A stretch of DNA of 64,000 bases from Yoonia sp. (GCA_023263855.1 JALQUF010000003.1:20657-84656); one strand, 5' to 3'. Counted from the stretch's first letter, positions 16,445 to 25,680 are shown. Notes: generated from the sequence alone by a model not told the origin. Translations and numbers: made by a program.

Positions 16445-18271
16445 ATGACCGACACCGCACTTTCGTTCCTCAAGCAGCTTCACCCTTATGACGCCCTTCC
16501 AGACAGGGCGTTTCATGCGTTGTGGAAAGATGTGATGTTTCGGACTTACCCGGCGGGCACCAAGATTTACGATCTGGGTGAAGAGCTGGACGGCCTTTAC
16601 GTCGTTGAAAGTGGTCAGGTCACGGTGCGCGATGAAAACGGCAACATTATTTCCCAACTCCAGCGCGAAAACTCTTTCGGAGAGCGCGGCCTGATCAAAC
16701 ACGGCAACGCAGTCACATCGGCTTACGCCCAGGATGATTGCCGCCTGATCTGTATTCCGCCAACCGTCTTTCACAAACTGCGCGCAGACCATGAACCATT
16801 CCGCCGCTTCTTTGACAGAACACGCGCGACGACCACAAATGATGCGCTCGACACGTTTGACCTGACACGCGTGCAGGTGGAAACACTGATGGTCCCCGAC
16901 CCTGTAACCTGCGCACCCGCCATGACCATTCAGGCCGCCGCGCAAAAAATGCGCAAAGACCGGATTTCCTGTCTCTGCGTCGTTGAAAAGAAAAAACTGA
17001 TCGGCATTCTGACCGTCCGCGATTTGTCAGGCAAAGCGCTGGCCCAAGGGCTGGCCCATGACACACCGGTCAGTCAGATCATGACACCTGATCCACGGGT
17101 GCTGTCACCATCAGCCATCGGCTCGGACGTGCTGCATATGATGATGGAATATCGGCTGGGGCACTTGCCAATCGTCGAAGCAGGCAAACTGGTTGGCATC
17201 GTCACCCAGACCGATCTGACCCGCTTTCAGGCCTCCAACACCGCTGGTTTCGTATCCGAGGCCGCACGTGCCGAGACCACCGAAGACCTTGCGGCTGTCA
17301 CCAAACGCATTCCCAATCTGCTGGTCCAACTGGTTGCGGCCGGCAACCGGCATGACGTTGTGACGCGGATGATCACCGATATTGCAGATGTCGTCACCCG
17401 GCGGCTGCTTGCACAAGCCGAAGAAAAATTTGGCCCGCCCCCGGCCCGCTATGTCTGGCTGGCCTGCGGCAGCCAAGGACGGCAGGAACAAACCGGTGTT
17501 TCGGACCAAGACAACTGCCTGATCCTTGAGGACGATATCGACGAACGCGCGCTGTCTTACTTTGAGCCCTTCGCGCAATTTGTCAGCGACGGGTTGGATG
17601 CTTGCGGCTACGTTTATTGCCCCGGCGATATGATGGCGACGAACCCGCGTTGGCGACAGCCTGTGTCGGTCTGGCACGAGTATTTCCAGCATTGGATCAA
17701 GAGCCCCAGCAAAGAGGCGCAGATGCTGGCCTCGGTCATGTTTGATCTGCGGCCCATCGGTGGCGACTTTAGCCTGTTCGACGGTCTTCAGGCCGAGACT
17801 TTAAAGGCGGCGTCAGCCAATTCGATCTTTACCGCGCATATGGCAACCAATGCGCTGACCCACGCCACACCTCTTGGGCTGCTGAAAGGGCTTGCCACTA
17901 TCCGTTCGGGCGAACACCGGAACACCGTTGATATGAAACTGAGCGGCGTTGTCCCTGTGGTAGACCTTGGGCGCATGTATGCCTTGCAAGGCAACCTTGA
18001 GCCTGTGAACACCCGCGCGCGCTTGCAAGCAGCGATTGCCAGCGATGTGATCAGCACCAGCGGCGGGCGTGACCTGTTGGATGCGTATGATCTGGTTGCG
18101 CAAACGCGGCTGGACCACCAGGCGCGGCTGATCAAACGCGGCAAAGCGCCTGACAACTTTCTGCCCCCGGCGGAATTGTCCGCCTTTGAGCGCAGCCACT
18201 TGCGCGACGCCTTTGTCGTGATCAAAACAATGCAATCAGCCTTGATGCAGGGAAGAAGCGTCTTGGGCTAA
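16445..18271 (+). CDS. cNMP-binding / CBS-pair / DUF294 nucleotidyltransferase-like regulator
   Basis: A 608-residue soluble signalling protein with four parts. An N-terminal cyclic-nucleotide-binding fold (about residues 10-125) contains GLYVVESGQVTVRDENGN. Two CBS domains follow (about 140-265; VETLMVPDPVTCAPAMTIQAAAQKM and SQIMTPDPRVLSPS). A DUF294 nucleotidyltransferase-like domain with CGSQGRQEQ and the acidic SDQDN lies near residues 340-360. A C-terminal DUF294_C helical domain completes it. The GS and DxD-like pattern recalls GlnD uridylyltransferases. It probably senses nucleotide state and controls the neighbouring transporter or enzymes; this is inferred from domains and linkage. 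Confidence 0.88.
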   Translation: MTDTALSFLKQLHPYDALPDRAFHALWKDVMFRTYPAGTKIYDLGEELDGLYVVESGQVTVRDENGNIISQLQRENSFGERGLIKHGNAVTSAYAQDDCRLICIPPTVFHKLRADHEPFRRFFDRTRATTTNDALDTFDLTRVQVETLMVPDPVTCAPAMTIQAAAQKMRKDRISCLCVVEKKKLIGILTVRDLSGKALAQGLAHDTPVSQIMTPDPRVLSPSAIGSDVLHMMMEYRLGHLPIVEAGKLVGIVTQTDLTRFQASNTAGFVSEAARAETTEDLAAVTKRIPNLLVQLVAAGNRHDVVTRMITDIADVVTRRLLAQAEEKFGPPPARYVWLACGSQGRQEQTGVSDQDNCLILEDDIDERALSYFEPFAQFVSDGLDACGYVYCPGDMMATNPRWRQPVSVWHEYFQHWIKSPSKEAQMLASVMFDLRPIGGDFSLFDGLQAETLKAASANSIFTAHMATNALTHATPLGLLKGLATIRSGEHRNTVDMKLSGVVPVVDLGRMYALQGNLEPVNTRARLQAAIASDVISTSGGRDLLDAYDLVAQTRLDHQARLIKRGKAPDNFLPPAELSAFERSHLRDAFVVIKTMQSALMQGRSVLG

Positions 18272-18298
18272 AAGACATAAAAACAGGGAGGAGGCCCC

Positions 18299-18820
18299 AT
18301 GTTTTTCGAACTGATCGGCACCATTGTGGCAGGTGCGTCGGCCGCATTGCTGGTGTGGGCGCTCAATCGCACGCTCAAAGGACGGTTGCCAAAGTGGTTG
18401 ATCCCCGCCTCTGCGGGGGCCGCGATGCTGGCCGCGACAATTTCGAGCGAATACAGCTGGTATTCCCGCACCATTGCGACAATGCCCGAAGGCATGGTCG
18501 TGGCGCAAACGATCGAGGAAACCGCATTCTACCGCCCGTGGACTTATACCGCCCCGTTTATTTCCCGCTATGTTGCCGTTGATCAACTCAGCACCCGGAC
18601 GCACCCCGACCACCCCGACCAACGCCTTGTTGATCTGGTGTTCTATGGCCGCTGGACCCGCACCGCAAAGGTGCCCATGCTGTTTGATTGCGCCAGTAAT
18701 CGCCGCGCCGATGTAGTGGACGGGATCACCTTTGGCGAGGACGGGGCCGTCACCGGCGCACAATGGTTCCCGCTTGATCCTGCGGACCCCCTACTCAGGA
18801 CAGCCTGCGAGGACGTGTAA
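18299..18820 (+). CDS. Small membrane protein of unknown function
   Basis: A 173-residue protein with two N-terminal hydrophobic segments (about residues 5-22 and 34-50). A soluble tail of about 120 residues follows, containing PWTYTAPFISRYVAVDQ and VPMLFDCASNRRADV. I do not recognise a family. AGGGAGGAGG precedes the ATG closely. The exonuclease gene starts one base after its stop, so the two are translated together and may act as a membrane pair. Codon use matches its neighbours. Confidence 0.75.
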   Translation: MFFELIGTIVAGASAALLVWALNRTLKGRLPKWLIPASAGAAMLAATISSEYSWYSRTIATMPEGMVVAQTIEETAFYRPWTYTAPFISRYVAVDQLSTRTHPDHPDQRLVDLVFYGRWTRTAKVPMLFDCASNRRADVVDGITFGEDGAVTGAQWFPLDPADPLLRTACEDV

Positions 18821-18821
18821 C

Positions 18822-20207
18822 ATGACCCAGCTCAGCCTGCGTTTGCGTGTTTTCCTGTTTTTCTGCCTGATCGGCATCGGCGGGATCGCCGTGGTGCTGG
18901 GGGCGCTTGTTCTGGGGTATCGGCAACTCGGCATGCCCGAGGCATTTTCGGCCTTCACGACCGTCGCCATCACGGCTGGTTTCGGGATACTGGCCTTGGC
19001 CACCTTTGTCTGGCGGCTTTTTGATGAAAACATCAGCAAACCGATCGAGGCATTGGCGGCGCAAATCAGGGTCCGCGCGGATTCCGGTATTGATACGGTA
19101 TTGGATGAAAAAGCCGCGAAATACCTTGGTGACTTGGGGCCCGCCGCCCATGCGATCAGCCATAAACTGGGTGAAGCCTCACAGGCCACTGCTGAAACGG
19201 TTGCACAAAGGACCGGCCGCCTGGAACGCCAGCGCGCCCAGCTTTTGCGTATTCTGTCCGATATTCCGGTCGCTGTGATCGTCGCGACACCCGATGACCA
19301 GATTGTCCTTTATGATGGGCAAGCCGCCGATCTGATGGAACAGGAAGCCTCTGCTCGTTTGAACGGTTCTGTCTGCGACTATCTTGATGCGGCGACATTG
19401 CACAAGACCCTCGCCAAGATGAAAAAGCGCAAAGTGACGCGCGGCCCAATCGCGATCAAAGGAAAGTCCGGCGCGATCTATTCCGGCCACGTCCGCGTCT
19501 TTGATGATGGCAGCGGCTATATGATCATGCTTGAACCACTCGCCCCGGATGCCGCGCGCCCGTTGGTTTATGACTTTGACCTGTTTGACCAGACACCTGC
19601 GGCAGACATCAATCAATCAAACCTGCGCGATCTGACATTCGTTGTCTTCGACAGCGAAACCACCGGGCTTGATCCCCAAAAAGATGACGTTGTCCAATTG
19701 GGCGCGGTGCGGATCGTCAATGGCCGCGTGATTGCGTCTGAAACCTTCGAAACACTCGTCAATCCGGGTCGCGCAATCCCGGCGCAATCCACCAAAGTGC
19801 ATGGGATCAGCAATGCGATGGTCAAAGATGCACCCGCCTTTGCTGACGTGCGCCAGAAATTCCAAACCTACGTGTCCAAGGCCGTGCTTGTCGCGCACAA
19901 CGCCCCGTTTGACATGGCGTTTCTCAACCGCGATGGGCCGGCCTTTGAGAACCCGGTGATGGACACCGTCCACCTGTCCGCGATCGTTTTCGGTGGATCT
20001 GCCGTACATACGCTTGATGCCTTGTGCGAACGGCTTGAAGTCACAATACCTGACGCCCTACGCCACACCGCCCTTGGCGACGCAATGGCAACCGCTCAGG
20101 CCTTTGCGGCCCTGCTGCCCATTCTTGAGGCGCGCGGTTTCAAGACGTTTTCAGATGTCCGCAAAGAGGCACTCAAGCATCGCCGGATTCTGGAAGTGCA
20201 CGAATAG
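18822..20207 (+). CDS. Membrane-anchored DnaQ-like 3'-5' exonuclease
   Basis: A 461-residue protein with an unusual build. Two N-terminal transmembrane helices (about residues 7-30 and 43-62) are followed by a HAMP-like linker (DENISKPIEALAAQIRVRAD), a coiled stretch and a PAS-like region (about 145-240). The C-terminal DEDDh exonuclease domain (about 270-440) shows FDSETTGLDP, HNAPFDMAFL and the HTALGDAMATAQ motif that supplies catalytic His and Asp. This is the architecture of a sensor kinase with an exonuclease in place of the kinase. Homologous arrangements next to acetate symporters and DUF294 proteins are known in proteobacteria, but the role is unclear. Confidence 0.85.
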   Translation: MTQLSLRLRVFLFFCLIGIGGIAVVLGALVLGYRQLGMPEAFSAFTTVAITAGFGILALATFVWRLFDENISKPIEALAAQIRVRADSGIDTVLDEKAAKYLGDLGPAAHAISHKLGEASQATAETVAQRTGRLERQRAQLLRILSDIPVAVIVATPDDQIVLYDGQAADLMEQEASARLNGSVCDYLDAATLHKTLAKMKKRKVTRGPIAIKGKSGAIYSGHVRVFDDGSGYMIMLEPLAPDAARPLVYDFDLFDQTPAADINQSNLRDLTFVVFDSETTGLDPQKDDVVQLGAVRIVNGRVIASETFETLVNPGRAIPAQSTKVHGISNAMVKDAPAFADVRQKFQTYVSKAVLVAHNAPFDMAFLNRDGPAFENPVMDTVHLSAIVFGGSAVHTLDALCERLEVTIPDALRHTALGDAMATAQAFAALLPILEARGFKTFSDVRKEALKHRRILEVHE

Positions 20208-20213
20208 CGACCG

Positions 20214-20393
20214 CTAGTCCAGTGGCCGCGCTTCGTCGATCAACATAACGGGAATGCCATTGCGGATCGGGAATGCGACCTTGCCCGCTTTGCTGACCAG
20301 TTCCTGCTTTTCGGCATCATAGATCAGCGTGGCCTGCGTCATGGGGCAGACCAGCGCCTCAAGCATCTTGGGGTCAAACGCTGTTTCGCTCAT
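20214..20393 (-). CDS. Trm112-family small protein
   Basis: A 59-residue protein, [18 protein letters not shown] at the start, with the Trm112/YcaR layout: [10 protein letters not shown], then [30 protein letters not shown]. Family members often bind zinc through four cysteines and activate methyltransferases; here only one cysteine remains, as in YcaR-type bacterial members. Its ATG overlaps the TGA of the LON-domain gene (ATGA). It is the last gene of a thioredoxin, LON-N, Trm112 minus-strand operon. Confidence 0.85.
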   Translation of the reverse strand: MSETAFDPKMLEALVCPMTQATLIYDAEKQELVSKAGKVAFPIRNGIPVMLIDEARPLD

Positions 20394-21031
20394 TGCATTA
20401 CCTCTTCGCCTGATCCGCCACGCAGGGCGAATTCGATCAAAGTCATGAGCGTTTCACGCCGCGTGGTCAAGGACGGCGCTTCCAGCAGGGCCTGTTTATC
20501 TTCGGGGTCAAACGGGCACAGCATCGAAAGCGAATTGATCAACAACTCATCCTCCGCCTCGCCCAGACTTTCCCAATCGGTCGATAGACCCTGATCCACC
20601 AGATAGCGCCCAAGCGCGTCCATGAATTTGTCGCGGTCAAAGCTGCTGTCCTGCTCTGTCGGGCCAAGATCGCGGTCAAAACCCTGCCAGTTCACCTTGC
20701 AGCGGCGATAGGGCGTAAAGCCTTCCACCTCTTCCACAATCCTGAACCGTGACGCCCCCGACAGCGTAATCATATAGCGGCCATCCTCGGTTTCGGAAAA
20801 CGCGGTGACTTTGCCCGCACACCCGATGGTGTGCAGCTTGCCACCCCCATTGGGTGTCTCATACGGTTGCACCATCCCGATCAGGCGGGACGAGGTTTTC
20901 AACACATCATCCAGCATCGCCAGATAACGCGGTTCAAACAGATGCAGCGGCAAGCGCGCGCGCGGCAAAAGCAGCGCGCCCGGCAAGGGAAACACAGGAA
21001 TTGTGTCGGGTAAATCAGTCTTTGATATCAT
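20390..21031 (-). CDS. LON-protease N-terminal (substrate-binding) domain protein
   Basis: A 213-residue stand-alone LON-N (PUA-like) protein without ATPase or protease domain. Recognisable are [26 protein letters not shown] near residues 10-35 and the GCAGKV and [15 protein letters not shown] strands. Such proteins are common in alphaproteobacteria and have no settled function; substrate or adaptor binding is presumed. ATG 21031 is used; a TTG three codons earlier is possible. It sits 27 bases after the thioredoxin-TPR gene. Confidence 0.88.
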   Translation of the reverse strand: MISKTDLPDTIPVFPLPGALLLPRARLPLHLFEPRYLAMLDDVLKTSSRLIGMVQPYETPNGGGKLHTIGCAGKVTAFSETEDGRYMITLSGASRFRIVEEVEGFTPYRRCKVNWQGFDRDLGPTEQDSSFDRDKFMDALGRYLVDQGLSTDWESLGEAEDELLINSLSMLCPFDPEDKQALLEAPSLTTRRETLMTLIEFALRGGSGEEVMQ

Positions 21032-21058
21032 ATCAAGCAAGATAGACCGAACGGCCCA

Positions 21059-21976
21059 TCAGGCAAATATCATTGAAGACAGTTTGCGCCGTCCGTTCAG
21101 CACAATGGGGTCTTTGGCCTCATGCGCGTCAAAAATCTTGAACAACTGGGTCTTTGCCGCGCCATCATTCCATTCACGATCGCGGCGGAACAGCTCAAGC
21201 AACTGGTTCACTGCCTCCTCTGCCTGCCCATTCGCGTGCAGGGCCGTGGCAAGATCAAACCGCGCTTGGTGGTTGTCGGGCTCAGCCTCAACCGTGGCCT
21301 GCAATTCGGCAACGGGGCCTGCATTGGCCGCCTCGCGCGCCAGCAGGATTTGCGCATGAACAGCTTCCAGCAAAGGATCGGTTGAAATCTCGGCGGGGGC
21401 GCCGTTCAAAACGGCCTCAGCCTGATCCACATCGTCCAGCGCAAGGTAAGACCGGACCAACCCGGCATAGGCAGGGGCATTGCTCGGCTCTTCCTGCAAG
21501 ATCGCGGCAAAGGTTTCGGCGGCATCAGCGGCCGCCCCTTCTGACAACATCTGCTCGGCGGCCTCAATAGCCGCGCTCAGGCCTTCGTCTTCGGGCTCAC
21601 CTGCCATTGCGGCGATCTTTTCGACAAAGGCATTAATCTCGGACGGCGGCAGTGCCCCTTGAAAGCCATCAACCGGGCGGCCCTGATGGAACGCATAAAC
21701 GGTCGGGATAGATTGCACCTGCAACTGGCCAGCATAGGCCTGGTTGGCATCCACGTCGATCTTGACCAGCTTAACGCGGCCCTTCGCAGCGGTCACAGCC
21801 GCTTCGATCGCAGGGCCAAGCGTTTTGCAGGGGCCGCACCATGGCGCCCAGAAATCCACGATCACCGGCACGGTTTGCGAGGCTTCAATCACATCCGCGA
21901 CAAAGCTTGCGTCGGTGCCGTCCTTGATCAGATCAGCAGCGCCCCCGGCATTAGTATTTGCATCGAGTTCCAGCAT
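21059..21976 (-). CDS. Thioredoxin-TPR protein (YbbN/CnoX-like)
   Basis: A 305-residue cytoplasmic protein with an N-terminal thioredoxin fold. The active site WAPWCGPCK (near residue 45) retains both cysteines, so it may be redox-active, unlike E. coli CnoX. The C-terminal half is built of TPR helices (for example AAETFAAILQEEPSNAPAYAGLVRSYLALDD). CnoX-type proteins hold unfolded clients and pass them to chaperones under oxidative stress. It heads the operon with LON-N and Trm112-like genes, suggesting a protein-quality theme. It is divergent from the SGNH hydrolase gene with 108 bases between starts. Confidence 0.88.
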   Translation of the reverse strand: MLELDANTNAGGAADLIKDGTDASFVADVIEASQTVPVIVDFWAPWCGPCKTLGPAIEAAVTAAKGRVKLVKIDVDANQAYAGQLQVQSIPTVYAFHQGRPVDGFQGALPPSEINAFVEKIAAMAGEPEDEGLSAAIEAAEQMLSEGAAADAAETFAAILQEEPSNAPAYAGLVRSYLALDDVDQAEAVLNGAPAEISTDPLLEAVHAQILLAREAANAGPVAELQATVEAEPDNHQARFDLATALHANGQAEEAVNQLLELFRRDREWNDGAAKTQLFKIFDAHEAKDPIVLNGRRKLSSMIFA

Positions 21977-22084
21977 GGTCCGTCTCCTTCACATTCTCTT
22001 TGCGCCTTATATGTGCGCTATAAGCCGCTAGGCCAAGGGGCAATGCAGCTTTACCATTTCTGTGGGCACTCTTAGCGTGGCATT

Positions 22085-22723
22085 ATGACAAAAACAGTTC
22101 TGATATTCGGTGACAGCAACACCTACGGCACCCCGCCCGCCCATGCGCGGGGGGAGTACCGGCGCTTTGGGCCGGAAACGCGCTGGCCTACCGTGATGCA
22201 CGCTGCCCTCGGGCCGGAATGGACCTTGATCGAAGATGGTCTACCGGGGCGCACCACAAACCGCGCCGATCCGATCATGGGCGCGCATATGGACGGGCAA
22301 CTGGGGCTGCGCATTGCTTTGGAAAGCAACGGACCGATTGATTTGCTGATCATCATGCTGGGCACCAACGACCTGCAAACCCATCACGCATCAACCGTCG
22401 CACAGATCGTCGGCGGATTGGCCGGATTACTGGCCATCGCCCGCACCGAACCCTATCAGCTGCGGCACAACGGCTTTGACATACTGCTTGTCGCGCCGCC
22501 CACAGTGCTCGAACAAGGCACCTTCCGCGAAACGTCGCTGGGGGCGCATGAAAAATCACGCGATCTTCCTTTTGCCATCGCGCAGCTTGCCGACCACTGG
22601 GGGATCGCGTTTCTGGACGCAGGGGCGCATATCAAACCCAGCCGCCTGGACGGGATACATTTCGAACCGGAAGACCACATCATCTTGGGCAACGCCATCG
22701 CCGCCAAGGTCGCCGCGCTGTGA
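22085..22723 (+). CDS. SGNH/GDSL-family esterase
   Basis: A 212-residue SGNH hydrolase with all four blocks. GDSNTYG (nucleophile Ser) is at the N-terminus, followed by the Gly block around GLPGRTTN, GTND in LGTNDLQ, and the final DGIHF block with catalytic Asp and His. It resembles arylesterase or acetyl-esterase members such as the TesA-like and acyl-CoA thioesterase I groups. There is no signal peptide, so it acts in the cytoplasm. The substrate is unknown. The Nudix gene that follows starts within its stop codon (TGATG). Confidence 0.88.
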   Translation: MTKTVLIFGDSNTYGTPPAHARGEYRRFGPETRWPTVMHAALGPEWTLIEDGLPGRTTNRADPIMGAHMDGQLGLRIALESNGPIDLLIIMLGTNDLQTHHASTVAQIVGGLAGLLAIARTEPYQLRHNGFDILLVAPPTVLEQGTFRETSLGAHEKSRDLPFAIAQLADHWGIAFLDAGAHIKPSRLDGIHFEPEDHIILGNAIAAKVAAL

Positions 22724-23124
22724 TGCAGCCCAAACTTGGCGCTATCGCTGTCGTTCTTCACGAAGGCCGCTTCCTTTTGGTCAAGCGCAAGAAAGAGCCG
22801 AACGCAAACACCTGGGGCTTCCCGGGCGGGCATGTCGAACTGGGCGAAACCGCGCTGGACGCCGCTGTGCGCGAACTGGCGGAAGAAACCGGCGTAACAG
22901 GCCAGGCGGAACGGTATCTGACCAATATCGACGTAATCGTCCGGGGCAATGACGGGATTGTCCGCTTTCACTATCTGCTGGCCGTTGTCATCTGCCGGTA
23001 TCAAAGCGGCACACCGCAGGCGGCAGATGATGTCAGTAACGCAGGCTGGTTCACCCCGGCCGAGGCCGCCACCCTGCACCAGAGCCCGAACCTGCAAGAT
23101 ATCATTGACCGGATGATGACGTAA
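22723..23124 (+). CDS. Nudix hydrolase
   Basis: A 133-residue single-domain Nudix enzyme. The Nudix box runs from GGHVELGETALDAAVREL to AEETGV and has all catalytic Glu residues (REL-AEE). WGFPGGHVELGE and the ending resemble NUDT15/MutT-like ADP-ribose or nucleotide pyrophosphatases. The start at ATG 22723 overlaps the upstream TGA; a GTG one codon earlier is possible. Substrate not determined. Its linkage to an esterase suggests a shared salvage or clean-up step but proves nothing. Confidence 0.9.
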   Translation: MQPKLGAIAVVLHEGRFLLVKRKKEPNANTWGFPGGHVELGETALDAAVRELAEETGVTGQAERYLTNIDVIVRGNDGIVRFHYLLAVVICRYQSGTPQAADDVSNAGWFTPAEAATLHQSPNLQDIIDRMMT

Positions 23125-23142
23125 GGTGGTTTGAAACCCTCC

Positions 23143-23859
23143 CTACTCGGTCACAGCCACCATTGGTCCCAGCTGAAACCCAAAGTCACTGCGCCCTTGG
23201 TCGCGCGCATAAAGCCGCGACACCTTGCCGTCGAAATACAAGGCATTGGGCAGTTTCAGATAGTCGCGAAAGAAGCTGCCAAATTCGTGAAACGTAACGC
23301 TTCCGTTTGAAATCACGAAAACGGCCGTGCCACCATCGGCACTCGTCCCTACCCCATTGCGAACGAACCGCGACGTGCTGTCAGGCAAGAACCGCGGGTG
23401 CAGCGCGCCATCAATCACCAGCATCGGGCCTGATTGCGTCGCATCGCGACAGACGGGGGCGCGGTCCACGTAGTCCAGTGTCTCGTACACCTGCGCACTA
23501 TCTTCATTGATGCAGAGCACCCCATTGGGCAGCAAACCAAAGTTGCCGGGGCCGGCATTGGGGATCACCCGCATCGTCTCAACCCCGTCCTCACGGTAGT
23601 GTCCAACGGGCGAACGATCATCGTGGTACATTCCGGCATTCATCGCGAAAACAAGACTGTCCACCTCAGGCAGCGCTTCGATCCCGCCAAAACTGCCAAT
23701 TACGACACCCTCTGCATCTTTGTGAAACAGGCTGAGGTTTTCTGACGCCACATCGACCGTACAGGCCGTGAAGCTATTGCCGCCATAATCGATATCCGCG
23801 CAAGTCACCGCTGCTGCGGGCAGCGGCCAAAACAGCAGCAGCACCGCAAGCCAGCGCAT
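23143..23859 (-). CDS. Exported phosphodiester glycosidase-family protein (DUF2233)
   Basis: A 238-residue protein with a clear signal peptide ([17 protein letters not shown], cleavage near residue 17). The mature part has the phosphodiester glycosidase (NAGPA/DUF2233) core: FAMNAGMYHDDRSPVGHY, GPGNFGLLPNGVL, ATQSGPMLVIDG and PNALYFDG. In eukaryotes this fold uncovers mannose-6-phosphate; in bacteria it probably acts on periplasmic glycosidic phosphodiesters. Its ATG overlaps the rbfA stop by one base (TGATG), so it is translated from the rbfA message. Confidence 0.87.
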   Translation of the reverse strand: MRWLAVLLLFWPLPAAAVTCADIDYGGNSFTACTVDVASENLSLFHKDAEGVVIGSFGGIEALPEVDSLVFAMNAGMYHDDRSPVGHYREDGVETMRVIPNAGPGNFGLLPNGVLCINEDSAQVYETLDYVDRAPVCRDATQSGPMLVIDGALHPRFLPDSTSRFVRNGVGTSADGGTAVFVISNGSVTFHEFGSFFRDYLKLPNALYFDGKVSRLYARDQGRSDFGFQLGPMVAVTE

Positions 23860-24254
23860 CAGTCGTCCAGATCCTGACGTACATGGTCTTTTGCCAAAAG
23901 CGCGCGGGTGGCGTCGATCTGATCGAACGTGCCGTCAATCTCGAACCGTAGCTCAGGCGCGAACTTCATCGTGCCTCCCTTGACCACCAGATGCCGGATT
24001 TCATGCCTATTGCGCCGCAAGGCGTCCAAGGCCTCTTGCTTGCCCTGCCCCCCCAGCGGCAACACAAAGGCCGTTGCGATTCGCAGGTCGGACGTCATCC
24101 GCACTTCGCCCACCGTAATGGACATGCGCGCCAGTTCGTCATCATGCACGTCGCCACGTTGCAGGACTTCGGAAAGTGTGCGGCGGATCACCTCGCCCAC
24201 GCGCAACATACGCTGGGTGGGGGCCTTGCCGTCTCGGTTTGAATTCTTTGCCAT
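23859..24254 (-). CDS. rbfA: Ribosome-binding factor A
   Basis: Assists late maturation of the 30S subunit at the 5' end of 16S rRNA. A 131-residue KH-fold protein with [22 protein letters not shown] at the N-terminus, [26 protein letters not shown] in the middle and the [11 protein letters not shown] segment. MAKNS at 24254 matches family starts; an ATG three codons earlier is possible. In many bacteria rbfA lies in the nusA-infB cluster; here it is with a DUF2233 gene and divergent from dapB, 95 bases apart. Confidence 0.95.
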   Translation of the reverse strand: MAKNSNRDGKAPTQRMLRVGEVIRRTLSEVLQRGDVHDDELARMSITVGEVRMTSDLRIATAFVLPLGGQGKQEALDALRRNRHEIRHLVVKGGTMKFAPELRFEIDGTFDQIDATRALLAKDHVRQDLDD

Positions 24255-24349
24255 ACTACTCATTTAGTCATTGCAGCGCCCGATGCCAAGCAAGCCTTTG
24301 CGTCAGCGGCAATCCGGCGCTAAACGGGGGCAGGAAAAAGGGACACACT

Positions 24350-25159
24350 ATGACAGACACACCAGGCATCGTGATCACCGGCGGATCGGGCCGCATGGGG
24401 CAAATGCTGATCAAGACCGTGCTGGCCTCTGACAAATGTCGGCTGGTCGGCGTGTTAGAGCGGACAGGCCATGATTGGGTCGGGCAGGACATCGGCACCA
24501 TGATGGGCGGCCAACCGGTTGGCGTTGCCGTGACCGACGATGCGGTCGAAGTGTTTGCCAAGGCGCAAGCCGTCATCGACTTTACTGCACCCGCTGCGAC
24601 CGTCGGGTTCGCAGGCATTGCCGCACAGGCGCGGGCCGTGCATGTCATTGGCACGACGGGGCTGTCTGACGATGATCTGAAAGCCATCAACGCCGCATCG
24701 CGCCATGCAGTGATCGTCCGCGCGGGCAATATGTCACTTGGCGTGAACCTTTTGGTGCAGTTGACGCGGAAAGTCGCCGCTGCACTGGATGAGGATTTCG
24801 ACATCGAAGTCATCGAGGCGCACCACAACCAAAAAGTTGATGCGCCATCCGGCACGGCCCTGATGCTGGGCGAAGCCGCCGCCGAAGGGCGCGGCGTCAA
24901 CCTCAAAGACGTCAGCGACAGCGGACGCGACGGGATCACCGGCGCGCGGCAACGCGGCGACATCGGCTTTAGCGCCATTCGTGGCGGCGATATCGTGGGC
25001 GAACATGACGTGCTTTTTGCCGCCGCTGGCGAACGGATCGTGCTGCGGCACATCGCGACAGACCGCGCAATCTTTGCCCGTGGCGCGCTGAAGGCCGCGC
25101 TTTGGGGACAAGATAAAGCCCCCGGCGAATATGACATGATGGATGTCCTTGGCATCTGA
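24350..25159 (+). CDS. dapB: 4-hydroxy-tetrahydrodipicolinate reductase
   Basis: Second committed step of the diaminopimelate/lysine pathway. A 269-residue enzyme with NAD(P)H-binding [10 protein letters not shown] at the N-terminus and the catalytic signature [20 protein letters not shown], containing the HH pair and Lys. [20 protein letters not shown] completes the tetramer and substrate region. ATG 24350 matches the family; an upstream frame extension overlaps rbfA and is not real. The rpiB gene follows 30 bases later on the same strand. Confidence 0.96.
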   Translation: MTDTPGIVITGGSGRMGQMLIKTVLASDKCRLVGVLERTGHDWVGQDIGTMMGGQPVGVAVTDDAVEVFAKAQAVIDFTAPAATVGFAGIAAQARAVHVIGTTGLSDDDLKAINAASRHAVIVRAGNMSLGVNLLVQLTRKVAAALDEDFDIEVIEAHHNQKVDAPSGTALMLGEAAAEGRGVNLKDVSDSGRDGITGARQRGDIGFSAIRGGDIVGEHDVLFAAAGERIVLRHIATDRAIFARGALKAALWGQDKAPGEYDMMDVLGI

Positions 25160-25189
25160 CCAAGGCAATTAAGACAGGACAACACCCCT

Positions 25190-25639
25190 ATGACTGCCAA
25201 CAAACGGATCGTTCTTTCAAGCGATCATGCCGCAATCGACATGCGTCAGGCGATTGCCGATCACATCACCGCCAAAGGCTGGGAGGCCGTGGATATCGGG
25301 CCCCAAACACCCGAAAGCACGCACTATCCCGCACATGGCGAAGCCGCCGCACGGCGCGTGGCCTCGGGTGATTGCGCACTTGGAATCATCCTGTGTGGGA
25401 CAGGGCAGGGCATCATGATGGCCGCCAACAAAGTCAAAGGCATCCGCTGCGGCGTTTGCTCTGACGTCTTTTCGGCGCAAATGATCCGCGCACACAACGA
25501 TGCCAACATGTTGTCGATGGGCGCGCGCGTCATCGATACTGCACGCGCGCTTGAACTGGTTGACGCTTTCCTTGATGCAGAGTTCGAAGGTGGGCGTCAC
25601 GGCACACGGGTCGATATGATCAAGACGATCGAAGCCTAG
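25190..25639 (+). CDS. rpiB: Ribose-5-phosphate isomerase B
   Basis: Interconverts ribose 5-phosphate and ribulose 5-phosphate; some members act on other sugar phosphates. A 149-residue RpiB/LacAB-family protein with SSDHAAIDMR at the N-terminus, the GIILCGTGQGIMMAANK loop carrying the catalytic Cys, and HNDANMLSMGAR. AGGACAAC lies before ATG. It is downstream of dapB and probably cotranscribed. An inverted repeat follows it (25681-25713). Confidence 0.94.
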   Translation: MTANKRIVLSSDHAAIDMRQAIADHITAKGWEAVDIGPQTPESTHYPAHGEAAARRVASGDCALGIILCGTGQGIMMAANKVKGIRCGVCSDVFSAQMIRAHNDANMLSMGARVIDTARALELVDAFLDAEFEGGRHGTRVDMIKTIEA

Positions 25640-25680
25640 CGCACAAATAGGTCCAAAAGCGCCGATGCAAGGCGCAAATT

